Below, piece after piece: positions 17,444 to 28,416 of a DNA stretch of 64,000 nt; position 1 is the first letter of the stretch; the number at the start of each line of letters is the position of its first letter. The notes beneath the pieces are model-generated. The model worked only from the letters and a program-made list of their open reading frames with translations, did no database searches and was not told where the DNA came from. The stretch is from the NCBI RefSeq assembly GCF_017983445.1, contig NZ_JAGOBJ010000004.1:280917-344916 (forward strand). Direction: 5' to 3'. The translations under genes were made by a program, and so were the position numbers. The DNA is from Halomonas sp. GTDB lineage: Bacteria; Pseudomonadota; Gammaproteobacteria; Pseudomonadales; Halomonadaceae.

Positions 17444-20062
17444 ATGCTCAGGGTAGAGCTACCGGCGCTTATTAATCGCCTTAATACGATTGCTCGCCAA
17501 GGGCTTGAGCAGGCAGCGGTACTGTGTGCTCAGCAGCAGGCGCCTGAAGTCACGGTTGGGCATTTGCTGCAGGCCATGCTCGACCAGCCGCTATGCGATG
17601 TTCGCTGTATCTGTGAGAACGTTGATGTTGATGTCGCGGCTCTGCGCGCTCAACTGGCGGAAGAAACGCGTCCACCGCGCAATATGGAAGTCGCTACGCC
17701 GAGCTTTTCTCCGCTTCTAATTGAGCTGCTGCAGGATGCCTGGCTGCTCGCTTCAACCGAATATCAGCACCGCACACTTCGCAGTGGCGCTGTGTTTACG
17801 GCGCTACTGCACAACCCGGAGCGTTATCTGGGGGCTGGGTCAATCCGCTTACTAGCCGAGATCAACCGAGAAACCCTGCGTCGTCAGTTAGACCCATTGA
17901 CCGCAGGTTCCGCTGAAGCGCCTCAAGAGGAGGCTGGTGACAGCCGGCGTCAGGCGCCATCCAGCACGGGTGATGACAGCGCGTTGGCACGTTTTGCCAC
18001 ATCCTTGACCGAACAGGCACGTCAAGGGGAGCTTGACCCTGTCTTGGGACGCGATCCTGAAATTGATCAGATGCTCGATATTCTGGGGCGTCGCCGTAAA
18101 AATAACCCGATCGTGATTGGTGATGCCGGGGTGGGTAAAAGCGCGGTCGTCGAAGGCCTGGCAGCACGTATTGTGGCAGGCCAGGTGCCTGCAGCGCTTG
18201 CGGGTGTTGAGCTGCTTACGCTTGATCTGGGCGCGCTTCAAGCCGGAGCCGCGGTTAAGGGCGAGTTTGAAAAACGTCTTAAAGCCGTCATCGATGAAGT
18301 CAAAAATGCCGCGCGGCCAACGCTTCTATTCATTGATGAAGCCCACACGCTGATTGGTGCTGGCAATCAGGAAGGTGGCGGTGACGCCGCTAATTTACTC
18401 AAGCCTGCCCTGGCACGTGGGGAGCTGCGCACGATTGCCGCGACTACTTGGCGGGAGTACAAAAAGTACTTCGAGAAAGACCCGGCTCTCTCGCGGCGTT
18501 TTCAACCCATCGCGCTTTCCGAGCCTAGCGTCGAGCAGGCCCTGGTCATTCTGCGGGGCTTGCGGGATGTTTATGAGCGTGCCCACGGCGTATTGATCGG
18601 AGACAGCGGGCTACGGGCGGCGGCCGCGCTTTCGGCACGCTACCTGGCTGGGCGACAGCTACCTGACAAAGCCATTGATGTGCTGGACACCGCCTGTACG
18701 CGGTTGGCCCAGGCGCTTGATACGCCACCTCGCAAGCTTAGCCATTTAAAAAGTGAACATACCGCAGCCCTGCGTGAGCGCGACCAGCTCGCCCGTGAAC
18801 AGCTGCTTGGTCGTGAGCCTGACACAACGCTTCGTGAGGAACTCTCAGAGCGTTTAGCCAGCCTGGAAAATGAGCTTGGCACGCTGGAAGCCGCTTGGCA
18901 GGAGCAGCGTGAGTGTGTGGACGCCATCGTCGCGCTTCACCGCCAACTGCTGGAAACCGAGCAGCAGGAGAGTGAACAATCCCCAACTCAGCTGCAGGCT
19001 GAACTGGCCGAGCGCGAGCAGCAGTTACTCCGTCTGCAGCACTCCTTTGCGCTGGTTAACCCAAGCGTCGAAGAAGCGCAAATTGCCCAGGTCATTGGCG
19101 ACTGGACAGGGGTGCCGGTTGAGCGCATGACCAGTGATGAGCTGACGCGGCTGACGGAATTACCTGCTCACCTTGGTGAGCAGATCAAGGGGCAGGATAC
19201 GGCGATTGAACGTATTCACCGCCACTTACTGACGGCCCGTGCAGATCTTCGTCGTCCAGGCCGCCCGTTAGGGGCTTTCCTGTTAGTTGGCCCAAGCGGG
19301 GTGGGTAAGACGGAAACCGTGGTGCAAATTGCCGATCAGCTGTATGGCGGGCGCCAGTTCCTCACCACTATCAATATGTCCGAGTATCAGGAAAAACATA
19401 CGGTTTCCCGGCTGATCGGCTCTCCGCCAGGCTACGTGGGGTTTGGCGAAGGCGGGTTGCTGACAGAGGCGATACGCCAGCGGCCTTATTCGGTGGTGCT
19501 GTTGGATGAGGTGGAAAAGGCTCACCCCGACGTGCTGAACCTGTTTTATCAGGCGTTTGATAAAGGCGAGCTGGCTGATGGTGAAGGACGGCTGATTGAC
19601 TGTAAAAACGTGCTCTTTTTCCTGACCTCTAACCTGGGGTATGAGGCAATCGTTCAGCATGGTGATGATCTTTCCGCGCTGGATACGGCACTTTATCCGG
19701 TGCTGGCAGAGTTCTTTAAGCCTGCCCTGCTGGCACGTATGGAAGTGGTGCCTTACCTACCGCTTGATGGCGATACGCTGCGCGATATCGTAAATGCCAA
19801 GCTTGATACGCTGGCCGAGCGTATCCGTTCTCGCCACCGTCAGGCCGAAGTAGTGCTGGAAGAAGCGCTGGCAGAGGCTATTTGCAAGCGCGCGACGCGC
19901 AGTGAAAACGGTGCACGCATGCTGGAATCGGTGATTGATGGCGAACTGCTTCCACCGCTCTCCCGGGCGCTGCTTGAGCGTATGGCGCGCCGCGAAACGG
20001 TGACAAGCGTTGTACTGAGTGTCGACGCTGAGCACGGCAGTTTCAAAGCGGAGGTTGCTTGA
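17444..20062 (+). CDS. clpV: T6SS AAA+ ATPase ClpV (TssH)
   Basis: The 872-residue ATPase recycles contracted TssB/TssC sheaths. It has a Clp N-terminal repeat domain, a first AAA+ domain with Walker [14 protein letters not shown] and Walker [15 protein letters not shown], a middle coiled-coil region and a second AAA+ domain with Walker [14 protein letters not shown] and Walker [17 protein letters not shown]. The N-terminal divergence from ClpB and its place in the operon distinguish it from the housekeeping clpB at 56027. Confidence 0.96.
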   Translation: MLRVELPALINRLNTIARQGLEQAAVLCAQQQAPEVTVGHLLQAMLDQPLCDVRCICENVDVDVAALRAQLAEETRPPRNMEVATPSFSPLLIELLQDAWLLASTEYQHRTLRSGAVFTALLHNPERYLGAGSIRLLAEINRETLRRQLDPLTAGSAEAPQEEAGDSRRQAPSSTGDDSALARFATSLTEQARQGELDPVLGRDPEIDQMLDILGRRRKNNPIVIGDAGVGKSAVVEGLAARIVAGQVPAALAGVELLTLDLGALQAGAAVKGEFEKRLKAVIDEVKNAARPTLLFIDEAHTLIGAGNQEGGGDAANLLKPALARGELRTIAATTWREYKKYFEKDPALSRRFQPIALSEPSVEQALVILRGLRDVYERAHGVLIGDSGLRAAAALSARYLAGRQLPDKAIDVLDTACTRLAQALDTPPRKLSHLKSEHTAALRERDQLAREQLLGREPDTTLREELSERLASLENELGTLEAAWQEQRECVDAIVALHRQLLETEQQESEQSPTQLQAELAEREQQLLRLQHSFALVNPSVEEAQIAQVIGDWTGVPVERMTSDELTRLTELPAHLGEQIKGQDTAIERIHRHLLTARADLRRPGRPLGAFLLVGPSGVGKTETVVQIADQLYGGRQFLTTINMSEYQEKHTVSRLIGSPPGYVGFGEGGLLTEAIRQRPYSVVLLDEVEKAHPDVLNLFYQAFDKGELADGEGRLIDCKNVLFFLTSNLGYEAIVQHGDDLSALDTALYPVLAEFFKPALLARMEVVPYLPLDGDTLRDIVNAKLDTLAERIRSRHRQAEVVLEEALAEAICKRATRSENGARMLESVIDGELLPPLSRALLERMARRETVTSVVLSVDAEHGSFKAEVA

Positions 20063-20066
20063 CGCC

Positions 20067-21695
20067 ATGACGCTGCCTGCTACCAATCCTTTATGTGCAA
20101 GCCACTTTTTACCCTCGGCTGAGCTTGCGGCAATGCCGTTGGCATTAACGCTGGTGGAAAGTGGCTCGGCCGAGGTGTTGCGCCAGCAGTCGGCACGCCT
20201 GTTGCGCCAGCATTTGGGATTGGTGCTGGCCGAGTGCCTTTATATAGAAGGCAGTGGCCGCTGGTTGGGGCGCGATGGGAGCGATGGACAGTTTGACTGT
20301 GCGGATTTCAGTCATCCTTACGCCCATGTCATTCGCAGTGGTAAAGCATTAACGCTCAGCGTGTCTGATGCGCGCATCCGTCTGGATCATCCGGGCTTTC
20401 AAAAGCAGATATCCCAGCTTGAGTCGTCACGCTATCTGCATATCCGCCCGCTACGTGCGCTGGATGGTCGCCGCGAATGGCTGGGCGTCATGCTTGTGGC
20501 AGGCCCGCACGCGACGTTAACGGCGATAGCCGATGACTCTGGAATGGCTGCTTTTGAAGCACTGCTATGCCGTTTATGGGCGAGGCTTGCCAGGGAGCAG
20601 GGTGAACGTCAGCGTTCAAGAGTACTCCAGGACTCCTTGACCAAGCTCAATGATGGCGCTCGCCGACAGGCTTTGGCTGACCAGCTGGGAGAGGAGTTGC
20701 TTGGCCATTCGGCGGCGATGCAGGCACTGCGTCGGCATGTAGTGCGCGCAGCGGAAACCAATCTGGCGGTACTCCTGCAGGGCGCAACGGGAACGGGAAA
20801 AGACTGCGTGGCACAAGCGGTTCATCAGCTGTCGGCACGCGCAAAAGGGCCGTTTATGGCGATCAACTGCGCCGCCATTCCCGAAGCGCTGCTGGAGTCG
20901 GAGCTGTTCGGCCATGCGAAAGGAGCGTTTTCAGGCGCCGACCAAGCGCGGGAAGGGCTAATTTCCCAGGCTCATGGCGGTACGCTGTTTTTGGATGAGA
21001 TCGGCGATATGCCGCTAGCCCTGCAGGCCAAACTACTACGCGTACTGGAGAGCGGCCGCTATCGCCCGCTAGGCGCCAATGAAGAGCGCTGCGCGGATTT
21101 ACGCGTGGTGGCGGCGACCCATCAACCTCTTCGAGAGCAAATCCGAGAGCAACGGTTTCGTGCCGACCTCTTCTACCGGTTAGGGCAATTCCCTATCACG
21201 CTGCCTGCCTTATCGGAACGCCGCGACGATATCGCCCAACTGGCGCAGGCGTTTATTACTGATTTTTGTACCCGTGAAGGGCGGGACGAAATGGGCATTA
21301 CGCCAGCGGCCTTGCGTCTTCTTTATCGTCGGGACTATCCCGGCAACGTTCGTGAATTGAAAAACGTGATTGATTACGCCTGTGCCATGACGTCGCAAAG
21401 TGCGGATATCGATGCCGATCTATTGCCCGGAGAGCAGATCAGTCACAGCGCTGATAACGGCAGTACAGGCCAATACCGTGCAGAAGACGCGGTGGAGTCA
21501 ACAGCAGACGCGGCACTCGAACTCCCTCGCGATATCGATGACCTTCGTCAGGCGCTGCGTGATATCGAGACCACTATTATCCGCCAGCGGTTACAACGCT
21601 TTGGAGGCAATCGGGCGCAGGCGGCACAGAGCCTGGGCTTACCCAAGCGAACGCTGGCTCACAAATGTCAGCTACTGGAACTGGATACCAAATGA
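20067..21695 (+). CDS. vasH: Sigma-54-dependent activator of the T6SS island (VasH-like)
   Basis: A 542-residue enhancer-binding protein. The N-terminal 190 residues resemble a GAF sensor domain. The AAA+ domain has Walker [16 protein letters not shown], the sigma-54 contact loop GAFSGA (a variant of GAFTGA) and Walker [18 protein letters not shown]. The C-terminus is a Fis-type helix-turn-helix ([22 protein letters not shown]). The start at 20067 is favoured, although the GGAGG at 20050 is 12 bases away. It probably activates hcp through the -24/-12 promoter at 7481. Confidence 0.93.
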   Translation: MTLPATNPLCASHFLPSAELAAMPLALTLVESGSAEVLRQQSARLLRQHLGLVLAECLYIEGSGRWLGRDGSDGQFDCADFSHPYAHVIRSGKALTLSVSDARIRLDHPGFQKQISQLESSRYLHIRPLRALDGRREWLGVMLVAGPHATLTAIADDSGMAAFEALLCRLWARLAREQGERQRSRVLQDSLTKLNDGARRQALADQLGEELLGHSAAMQALRRHVVRAAETNLAVLLQGATGTGKDCVAQAVHQLSARAKGPFMAINCAAIPEALLESELFGHAKGAFSGADQAREGLISQAHGGTLFLDEIGDMPLALQAKLLRVLESGRYRPLGANEERCADLRVVAATHQPLREQIREQRFRADLFYRLGQFPITLPALSERRDDIAQLAQAFITDFCTREGRDEMGITPAALRLLYRRDYPGNVRELKNVIDYACAMTSQSADIDADLLPGEQISHSADNGSTGQYRAEDAVESTADAALELPRDIDDLRQALRDIETTIIRQRLQRFGGNRAQAAQSLGLPKRTLAHKCQLLELDTK

Positions 21696-22345
21696 ACGCG
21701 ATGCTGTTACAACGCCAGTGGTCAATTAGCGGCTTATTGATGCTTTGCCTGTTTGCCTGCGCGCCTGCTATGGCACAAGAGCAAGGCACTCTGTTAAAGA
21801 GCGCGCAGACGTGCGCCGAAGAGAGTTCTCGTCTTGAACGCCTCAACTGTTACGACGCACTTTTTTTAGAGACGAATACCGGTGAAGAGGATAGCGAATT
21901 GCCCCCGCTATGGTATGCCATTGAGCGTCAGGAAGCGGCCCGCGCTGATGAAAACGTAGGCTTGATCGTGCAACAGACCAACGATGCCGTATTAATCAGC
22001 GTACCGGCACTGGGTACGACACCCCCTCGCCCCATTATGGTCATGGCGTGCGAAAAACTGATTACCCGCTTTCAACTGCACCTACCCACACCGCTCAACG
22101 ATGCCCGTGTGGACGTACAGCTAACTGGAAGCAATGGCACCGTTCAACAGCAGTGGCGCGTACGGGACGGCGGGCGTGTCGTAAGTGGCGGGCGGGGGCT
22201 ACCCGCCATCGATACGTTACGCCAATTGCTCAATGCCAATGAAGTGACTCTGCAAAGTGATGTCGCTGAACTGAATGGGTTGCGCTTTAACGTCGCGGGT
22301 CTGCGTCAGGACATTCAGCCGCTACGTGAAGCGTGCCGCTGGTAA
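21692..22345 (+). CDS. T6SS-associated periplasmic protein TagO/VasI-like
   Basis: A 217-residue exported protein with an N-terminal signal peptide ending near [11 protein letters not shown]. The mature part has a cysteine pair in [21 protein letters not shown], a pattern typical of the VasI/TagO family, and a C-terminal [19 protein letters not shown] segment. Its start overlaps the activator stop codon (ATGA). The position between the activator and tssA matches vasI in the V. cholerae cluster. The role is accessory and poorly defined. Confidence 0.85.
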   Translation: MNAMLLQRQWSISGLLMLCLFACAPAMAQEQGTLLKSAQTCAEESSRLERLNCYDALFLETNTGEEDSELPPLWYAIERQEAARADENVGLIVQQTNDAVLISVPALGTTPPRPIMVMACEKLITRFQLHLPTPLNDARVDVQLTGSNGTVQQQWRVRDGGRVVSGGRGLPAIDTLRQLLNANEVTLQSDVAELNGLRFNVAGLRQDIQPLREACRW

Positions 22346-22355
22346 GGGAGCTCTT

Positions 22356-23810
22356 ATGCGAATTACTGCCGAATCTCATTTAGACCCTTTGCTGGCGCCA
22401 TTGGCTGAAAACGCTGACGGGGCGCCGGTAGGGGAGCCGTTGGAGGATAGCGGTGACTACCTAGCACTCGATGAAGAGATGATGAAAATAGGCTCGCTTC
22501 AGCACGCCAGTGTGGAGTGGGAGACCGCCGAAACCCTAGCGATCCGTATGCTAAGCGAGCGCGGCAAAGACTTGAAAGTGCTAGGCCACTTGATGCACTG
22601 CATGCAACACGGTGGTAACGGGGTGCGCTTTGCACTTTCACTGCGTCTGCTTGCTCGCAGCATTGCCCAACCGTGGTGGGAGAGCGCTTATCCCTTTGCG
22701 GGCAAGCGTGGTGAAAAGCTGCGCCCACGTCTGTTTCAGCAGTTTATTCAGCGCAGCGTCAAGCTTGCTGCAAATCTCGATTTCCAAAATGCAGATGATG
22801 AATTTGATGCCTGTCAGGTATCGCTTGACGAGCTACAGCGTCAAGTCGCTGAAAAGTCATTGCCTGCTCAAACGGTCGACGAGCTAGTTCGCCAATTCAA
22901 CGCACAGCGCCCTGCTAAGAATTCAGCACCCGCTACTGAAAAAGCACAGGCTGAACCAACGAAAACTCAGTCCGCTGTGAGTCAGGAAAATCTACCGGCC
23001 GCACCCGCAACGGCTAAAGCGCCAGAGCTACGTTTAGAAGCTGGTAACGAGCGCTCAAATCGCCAGGCGCTACTCAAGATGGCGGAGTTCTTGAGCGAGC
23101 AGTCGCCGGGCGAGCCGCTGGTTTATCGTGTGCGCCGCTATGCGGTATGGAGCTCGATTCAGGCGCTGCCCGCCGCTAAGGATAATGGCAAAACCGAACT
23201 TGCTCCGGTATCGGCCGACCGTATCGCTGAGTACCGCGAAGCACTTTCCCGCGGAGGCGATAGCGAGCTCTGGCAGCGTATCGAAAATAGCTTGGCACTT
23301 AGCCCCTATTGGCTGGAAGGCCATCGGCTAAGTGCAGGGCTTGCCAAGCACCTGGGGCATCCACGCTGTGCAGACGCTATTCGAGATGAAACCCAGCGCT
23401 TTGTCGAGCGGCTGCCGGGCATTGATTCGCTGACCTTTAACAACGGTGTAGCGTTTGTTGACGACGAGACAACCCGCTGGTTGCACAGTTCAACGGGCAA
23501 CAGTAATGCAGCCGGTGGTGGTAATGACGCCTGGCAGGCTGGCCTTGAGGAAGCCCGCGAGGCAGCGCAAGGCGGGGATATTGGTGCCGCGTTAAAGGTA
23601 CTCGACCATGGTTTAAGCAGCGCGCGCTCACCACGTGAAAGTGCCTATTGGCGTTTGGCCAGTGCTGAGCTTCTAAGTGAAGCCGGTTTGGAAAGCCTGG
23701 CGCAGCAGCACTACTGCACCTTGCATCAAATGGTAATGGAGTTGGCGTTAGAGCAGTGGGAACCAGCGTTGGTATCACGCCTGAAAGCCGCGATTAAAAA
23801 GACGCACTAA
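22356..23810 (+). CDS. tssA: T6SS assembly protein TssA (VasJ-like)
   Basis: A 484-residue member of the TssA group with an N-terminal ImpA domain (PLAENADGAPVGEPLEDSGDY, LKVLGHLMHCMQHGG, RLLARSIAQPWWESAYP) and a VasJ-type C-terminal domain (ALSPYWLEGHRLSAGLAKHL, LEEAREAAQGGDIGAALKVL). TssA primes baseplate and tail assembly. The ATG at 22356 has GGGAG upstream; the frame extends further up but overlaps the preceding gene without family similarity. A flexible Ala/Glu/Pro-rich linker lies at about residues 185-230. Confidence 0.93.
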   Translation: MRITAESHLDPLLAPLAENADGAPVGEPLEDSGDYLALDEEMMKIGSLQHASVEWETAETLAIRMLSERGKDLKVLGHLMHCMQHGGNGVRFALSLRLLARSIAQPWWESAYPFAGKRGEKLRPRLFQQFIQRSVKLAANLDFQNADDEFDACQVSLDELQRQVAEKSLPAQTVDELVRQFNAQRPAKNSAPATEKAQAEPTKTQSAVSQENLPAAPATAKAPELRLEAGNERSNRQALLKMAEFLSEQSPGEPLVYRVRRYAVWSSIQALPAAKDNGKTELAPVSADRIAEYREALSRGGDSELWQRIENSLALSPYWLEGHRLSAGLAKHLGHPRCADAIRDETQRFVERLPGIDSLTFNNGVAFVDDETTRWLHSSTGNSNAAGGGNDAWQAGLEEAREAAQGGDIGAALKVLDHGLSSARSPRESAYWRLASAELLSEAGLESLAQQHYCTLHQMVMELALEQWEPALVSRLKAAIKKTH

Positions 23811-23848
23811 CAATGGTCATCATCAAAAGGGACGAGGGATAAAGACTA

Positions 23849-26800
23849 ATGTGGTCAACCTTAAAATCAAAGCTAAGCCGCTGGGTGCCTGGCTTGTCGC
23901 GGGCACAAACAGCTAAAAACCGGGCCAACGCGCACGGCAATAAGGCAAAAGGGCTTTTGCGGCTCTCAACGCTCTTATGGGCGGTACTGCTGATCGTATT
24001 AGTCGTCGCCATATGGTGGTGGGGGCCTGGTTGGGAGGTGCGCGGTGTGATGCCCCTGGCGCCCCTCACCAACCGCCTGCTGGCAACGCTGGTGGTGGTA
24101 ACACTGGTCGCCGTGATCTGGGGGGTACGTCTTGCACGTCGCTTACGAACGCTGGATGACGAACGCCAGCAGGAAGAAGCCCGTCATCAAGACCCGATCA
24201 TGTCCCAGGTCGAACGTCAGGAAACGTCCCTTAATAATGTGCTTGGCGAAATTACCGAAAGCCTGGGAGGCAGCAACAGCCGCTATCGTCTGCCCTGGTA
24301 CCTGGTCATGGGCGTCGAGAATGCAGGCAAAACCAGTCTGATTAACCGTTCCGGCCAGAACTTCGCCCTAACCCATGTGATGAAAGCATCCGGGCAAAGT
24401 AGCAAGCAAGGCCAGCTGGGTTTCGACTGGTGGATTGGTGATAAGGCGGTCCTGATTGACCCGGATGGCGAACTGTTGACACAGGGGGCCATGGAAGGCG
24501 GTGAGCCTCAAGAGCTGCAGCGTAGACTGTGGGATCATTTCGTTGGCTGGCTTGAGCGTAATCGTGCCCAGCGCCCGCTGGACGGCGTAGTGCTAGTGCT
24601 TGATCTGGCGCGCTTGAGCCATGCGCAGGTCGCCGTGCGAAAAGCCTACGCCGCTCTGCTGCGTAGCCGGTTGCGTGAATTGATGGAGCGTCATGGTACG
24701 CGGCTACCGGTATACGTTACGTTCAGCAAAATGGACTTGCTGCACGGCTTTGATGACTTCTTCCGGCACTACTCCCGTGCTGCGCGAAAGGCACCGCTTG
24801 GCTTTACCTTTACTCCCGCCTCAATGGATACCCCCGGGAAATGGGAGGCCGAGTTCGAGGCCGACTATGACGCCATGCTGGCGCGCTTGAACCAGCTATT
24901 GCCCACCATGCTTTCTGAGTGCCGCGACCGTGAAGAGCGTGAGTCGGTATTCCGGTTTGTGCGCCAGTTGGCTGGCCTGCGTGATGTCCTGTTCGGCTTT
25001 TTGACCGAGTCACTTTCAAGCGATCGTTTTTCCACAGCGGCGATGGTACGCGGTACCTATTTTACCTCGGTATATCAGCAGGGCGTTCCTGAGGACCCCT
25101 TCGTGGATGCCGCGGCTCGTCGCTATGGTATGGACAACAGCATTCAGCCTGCTCACCGGGCTACCCGAAGTGCGCTCTACTTTACCGAAGAGCTGTTTGA
25201 AAAGGTCATTTACCCTGAAGCGGGGCTTGCCGGTGATAACGCACGAGTTACCCAGCGGCGCAGGCGCGCACGCTCAATTAGCCTTGCCGCTTGCTGCATC
25301 CTGGGTATTGGCCTGATTGGCGGGTGGACCCACTTTTATCAGAAAAATAGCGTATCGCTGGCCGCCGTTGAAGAACGGGCAGAAACGTTCCTGGCGACCC
25401 AGCCCGAAGCCTTCCAAAGTGATGACCCGAGCGGTTATGAGCTATTGGAACCCTTGGACAGGCTGCGTTATGCGCTGGAAACGTTTGGCGGATACCAATC
25501 GCATACCCCATACCTTGCCGATATGGGTCTCTATCAGGGGCATGTCATTGGTGCACAGGTAGAGCGGGCTTATCTCGCCATGCTTGAAAATCAGTTCTTG
25601 CCCGCCCTGATGATCGGCATCATGGATGATATGAACCGTGCCGAAGAGGGCAGCAATACAAAGCTTGCCTTGCTGCGCGTGTTACGCATGATGTCTGATG
25701 CCAGCGGCCGCCAACCTGAACGCGTTGAACGCTTTATGGCAAGTCGCTGGCAGGGTTATTTCCCGCAGCAGGGCGGTGTTCAGGAGCGGTTGATGACGCA
25801 TCTTGATTACGCTTTGAGGCATAGCGATCTGGAAGGCCGAATTGCCGATGGAAGCCAGCGCGCCGAACAGGCAATGGCTCCGCTGAAAGGCAGTATTGCT
25901 ACTGCCCAGGAAGAGTTGGCGCGCCAGCCGATTGATGAGCGCGTATACGCCGCGCTGAAAGCTGCCGGTAGCCGTCAAGGCGAGCCGCTGGATTTACGCC
26001 GCAGCGTCGGCACGTTATTCAATACCGTGTTTATGTCCCGTGACGATGATCCTGAGTACGTGCGCCTGCCGCATCTGGTAACGCGCGATGGCTTTGAAAA
26101 CTACTTTCTGCAAGAGCTTGAGCGAGCAACCGACTTAGCGCTTATCGACATTTGGGTACTGGGTCAGCGCGATAACATCAATTTCAGCGAGGCAGATAAA
26201 CAGCAGCTGCAAACGGCGCTGCGTGACCATTATGTTAGCGACTACCAGGTTAGCTGGCGTGATGCGCTACGTAACACCCGATTGGTACCCCTGCCGGATA
26301 TTCACCAAGCCATTGTGGTGGCCGATGCGTTGGTAGGCTCTCAGCGTCCGCTCGATAGGCTGCTTGCGGCAGTAGAGCGCAATACCAGCCTTTACCCGGA
26401 ACTACCGGATGATGACGATCAGGCGCGTGAAGCGCTGCGTCAATCTCAGCGTTATCAGCTAGCGCTTGCCATCGAGCAACCCTTTACGCCGATTAACCAG
26501 CTGAGTCAGGTCCGCAACGACAACCCGTCTTCACTTGACGAGATCAAAACCGCCGTTACGGCACTGCGTGACTATCTGTTGGAGATCGAAGAGTCGAGCA
26601 ATACCGGGCGCACTGCCTTTGTTAACGTGCGTGATCGGCTGTCGCTGCGCGGTAACGACCCTATCGATAACCTCAAGCGTATCGCAGATAACACGCCCGA
26701 ACCGGTCGGCCGCATGCTGCATAATCTGGCGGATCAAAGCTGGCAGTTAATGATGGCAAGCGCTACCCGTCACCTGGAAAGCCTGTGGTTGGATGACGTG

Positions 26801-27496
26801 GTAGCTCCCTATCAAGAGCGCTTAGCCGGCCGCTACCCCTTGGCGCCTAACGCCATTCAGGAAGTGGCGCTGGGCGATTTTGAGGACTTCTTCGCTCCCG
26901 GTGGCACGCTGGACGCGTTCTACCAGGATAGCCTTCAGCCCTTTATCGAAGGCGCGCCGGAGTACCTGGTAGATGCCGAAGGCAACTCGCTGCTGCGTGA
27001 TAGCCTTTACACCGCCGTCCAGCAGGCGGAGCAGATTCGCGGCGCCTACTTCAGCCGCGACGGTGCCCTGGACGTAGAGTTCGCGCTGGAGCCGGTCAGC
27101 TTAAGCCCCGACAAACGGCGCAGCGTGATCAGCGTCGACGGGCAACTGATTGAGTACGCTCACAGTGCTAGCCAGCGCGTATCGATGATTTGGCCTAATG
27201 CCCTGCGCGGAGGAACTGAAAGCCGTATCACCATGGTGCCAAGTGAAGTTAACCGCTCGCCGCGCAGCGTAGCGCAAGATGGCGCGTGGGCATGGTTCCG
27301 CTTGCTGGAGCAGGCAGACATCACCAGTGTCAGCGAGCGCGAACTGGAACTGCGCTTCAACGTAGATGGCGGCACGATGCGCTATCGCCTGTTTGCCAAC
27401 GGCGCGCCCAATCCCTTTACCCGCCCGCTAGCGGCGGGATTCCAGCTGCCCTCAGCCCTTTATGCCGAGCGAGGTAGCAATGCTGACCAGATTTAA
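23849..27496 (+). CDS. tssM: T6SS membrane complex protein TssM (VasK/IcmF)
   Basis: The 1215-residue IcmF-family protein is the inner-membrane core of the secretion channel. Two N-terminal membrane segments (LLWAVLLIVLVVAIWWW and LLATLVVVTLVAVIWGV) precede a cytoplasmic NTPase domain with an intact Walker A, GVENAGKTSLIN. A third helix (ISLAACCILGIGLIGGW, about residue 475) leads to a large periplasmic region that binds TssJ. The C-terminal part carries the usual IcmF beta domain. The gene overlaps the next one by 17 bases. Confidence 0.96.
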   Translation: MWSTLKSKLSRWVPGLSRAQTAKNRANAHGNKAKGLLRLSTLLWAVLLIVLVVAIWWWGPGWEVRGVMPLAPLTNRLLATLVVVTLVAVIWGVRLARRLRTLDDERQQEEARHQDPIMSQVERQETSLNNVLGEITESLGGSNSRYRLPWYLVMGVENAGKTSLINRSGQNFALTHVMKASGQSSKQGQLGFDWWIGDKAVLIDPDGELLTQGAMEGGEPQELQRRLWDHFVGWLERNRAQRPLDGVVLVLDLARLSHAQVAVRKAYAALLRSRLRELMERHGTRLPVYVTFSKMDLLHGFDDFFRHYSRAARKAPLGFTFTPASMDTPGKWEAEFEADYDAMLARLNQLLPTMLSECRDREERESVFRFVRQLAGLRDVLFGFLTESLSSDRFSTAAMVRGTYFTSVYQQGVPEDPFVDAAARRYGMDNSIQPAHRATRSALYFTEELFEKVIYPEAGLAGDNARVTQRRRRARSISLAACCILGIGLIGGWTHFYQKNSVSLAAVEERAETFLATQPEAFQSDDPSGYELLEPLDRLRYALETFGGYQSHTPYLADMGLYQGHVIGAQVERAYLAMLENQFLPALMIGIMDDMNRAEEGSNTKLALLRVLRMMSDASGRQPERVERFMASRWQGYFPQQGGVQERLMTHLDYALRHSDLEGRIADGSQRAEQAMAPLKGSIATAQEELARQPIDERVYAALKAAGSRQGEPLDLRRSVGTLFNTVFMSRDDDPEYVRLPHLVTRDGFENYFLQELERATDLALIDIWVLGQRDNINFSEADKQQLQTALRDHYVSDYQVSWRDALRNTRLVPLPDIHQAIVVADALVGSQRPLDRLLAAVERNTSLYPELPDDDDQAREALRQSQRYQLALAIEQPFTPINQLSQVRNDNPSSLDEIKTAVTALRDYLLEIEESSNTGRTAFVNVRDRLSLRGNDPIDNLKRIADNTPEPVGRMLHNLADQSWQLMMASATRHLESLWLDDVVAPYQERLAGRYPLAPNAIQEVALGDFEDFFAPGGTLDAFYQDSLQPFIEGAPEYLVDAEGNSLLRDSLYTAVQQAEQIRGAYFSRDGALDVEFALEPVSLSPDKRRSVISVDGQLIEYAHSASQRVSMIWPNALRGGTESRITMVPSEVNRSPRSVAQDGAWAWFRLLEQADITSVSERELELRFNVDGGTMRYRLFANGAPNPFTRPLAAGFQLPSALYAERGSNADQI

Positions 27497-28067
27497 ACAG
27501 CTGTTTGCCTCAGGCGCTGCTAAGCCAACTGCTCGCCACAAGCGTCAGTTGGCAAAACGCTCTCGCCCTTTAGAAGACGCGCGTAGCGAAGATATCGATA
27601 ACTTTATCGAAGCGGTTTACCAAGCTGATGTAAAGGGCTACTCGCCTTGGGTGCTGCGCGATAAAAGCGTGCTGGAAACCCTGCGCCGCGCGCTGGAGTT
27701 CACGGTTCACCGCGGTTTATGGTTGCAAAGAGAAGAAGGCCAGATAGCCCATTGGCAAGGGCGTTTGCTGGCGCTTCGCCATGGTGACGGCCCACCCCTT
27801 GGCATGGTGTTGGCCTGTAGACCTGATGACGAATCCGCCTGGCAACTGCGGTTTTTCTACATTAGCCAAGAGTGGAAAGGAAGTGGCCATGGCACAAGGT
27901 TATTGAGAGCGGTACGCCGTAGCCTAAGTGGCGTGCCACTACAAACACGCCTGCCGCTCGCCTGTCATTCAGCGATTGATAGCCTGGAAGCCGCGGGTTT
28001 TACCCGCCAATACGTTGATGCCTTTGATGTTGCAAGCTATGAAGCACCCGCCAAATGGGATGAATAG
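27480..28067 (+). CDS. GNAT-family N-acetyltransferase inside the T6SS island
   Basis: The 195-residue protein ends in a GNAT-like fold: the acetyl-CoA loop is seen in SQEWKGSGHGTRLLRAV, preceded by the LRFFYI strand and followed by LPLACHSAIDSLEAAGFTRQY, the typical motif B end. The N-terminal 90 residues are basic and helical (RHKRQLAKRSRPL) and not recognised. It overlaps the tssM 3' end, so it is co-translated with the core machinery. An acetyltransferase is not a standard core T6SS component; a role in modifying a T6SS protein is only a possibility. The start at ATG 27480 is preferred over an upstream codon. Confidence 0.78.
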   Translation: MLTRFKQLFASGAAKPTARHKRQLAKRSRPLEDARSEDIDNFIEAVYQADVKGYSPWVLRDKSVLETLRRALEFTVHRGLWLQREEGQIAHWQGRLLALRHGDGPPLGMVLACRPDDESAWQLRFFYISQEWKGSGHGTRLLRAVRRSLSGVPLQTRLPLACHSAIDSLEAAGFTRQYVDAFDVASYEAPAKWDE

Positions 28068-28128
28068 CGACATCCGTATGTGGCTGAGTAGCACAACGAA
28101 TTAGCAGGACCGGAAAAGGAGTCTCAAA

Positions 28129-28416
28129 ATGGGCCAGAAATTTGTACTGGTAGGTGATATGGGAACCGACCACGATGGTTTTCCACCCACACCGGTAACC
28201 GCGGGCAGCGGCACGGTAATAATGGACGGCAAACCGGTTGCCCGAGTGGGTGATCCTTTAGAGCCGCATGACAAGCCCAAGCACCCTATGCACCCACGGG
28301 CGATTGCCCAAGGTTCCGGCACGATTCTTATTGATGGCAAGCCAGCGGCGCTTACTGGCCACGCGGTGGACTGTGGCGGCGTGGTAATAGGTTCTGGCTC
28401 AGGTGAGGGAAGCTAA
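28129..28416 (+). CDS. PAAR-domain spike tip protein
   Basis: This 95-residue protein forms the sharp cone on the VgrG spike. PAAR-type repeats are visible as GSGTVIMDGKPVARVGDP and GSGTILIDGKPAALTGHAVDCGG, with histidines and a cysteine placed to bind the metal ion. AAAAGGAG lies 8 bases before the ATG. vgrG starts directly after its stop codon. It is a stand-alone PAAR without a toxin extension, so the cargo is probably the separate effector at 31385. Confidence 0.94.
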   Translation: MGQKFVLVGDMGTDHDGFPPTPVTAGSGTVIMDGKPVARVGDPLEPHDKPKHPMHPRAIAQGSGTILIDGKPAALTGHAVDCGGVVIGSGSGEGS

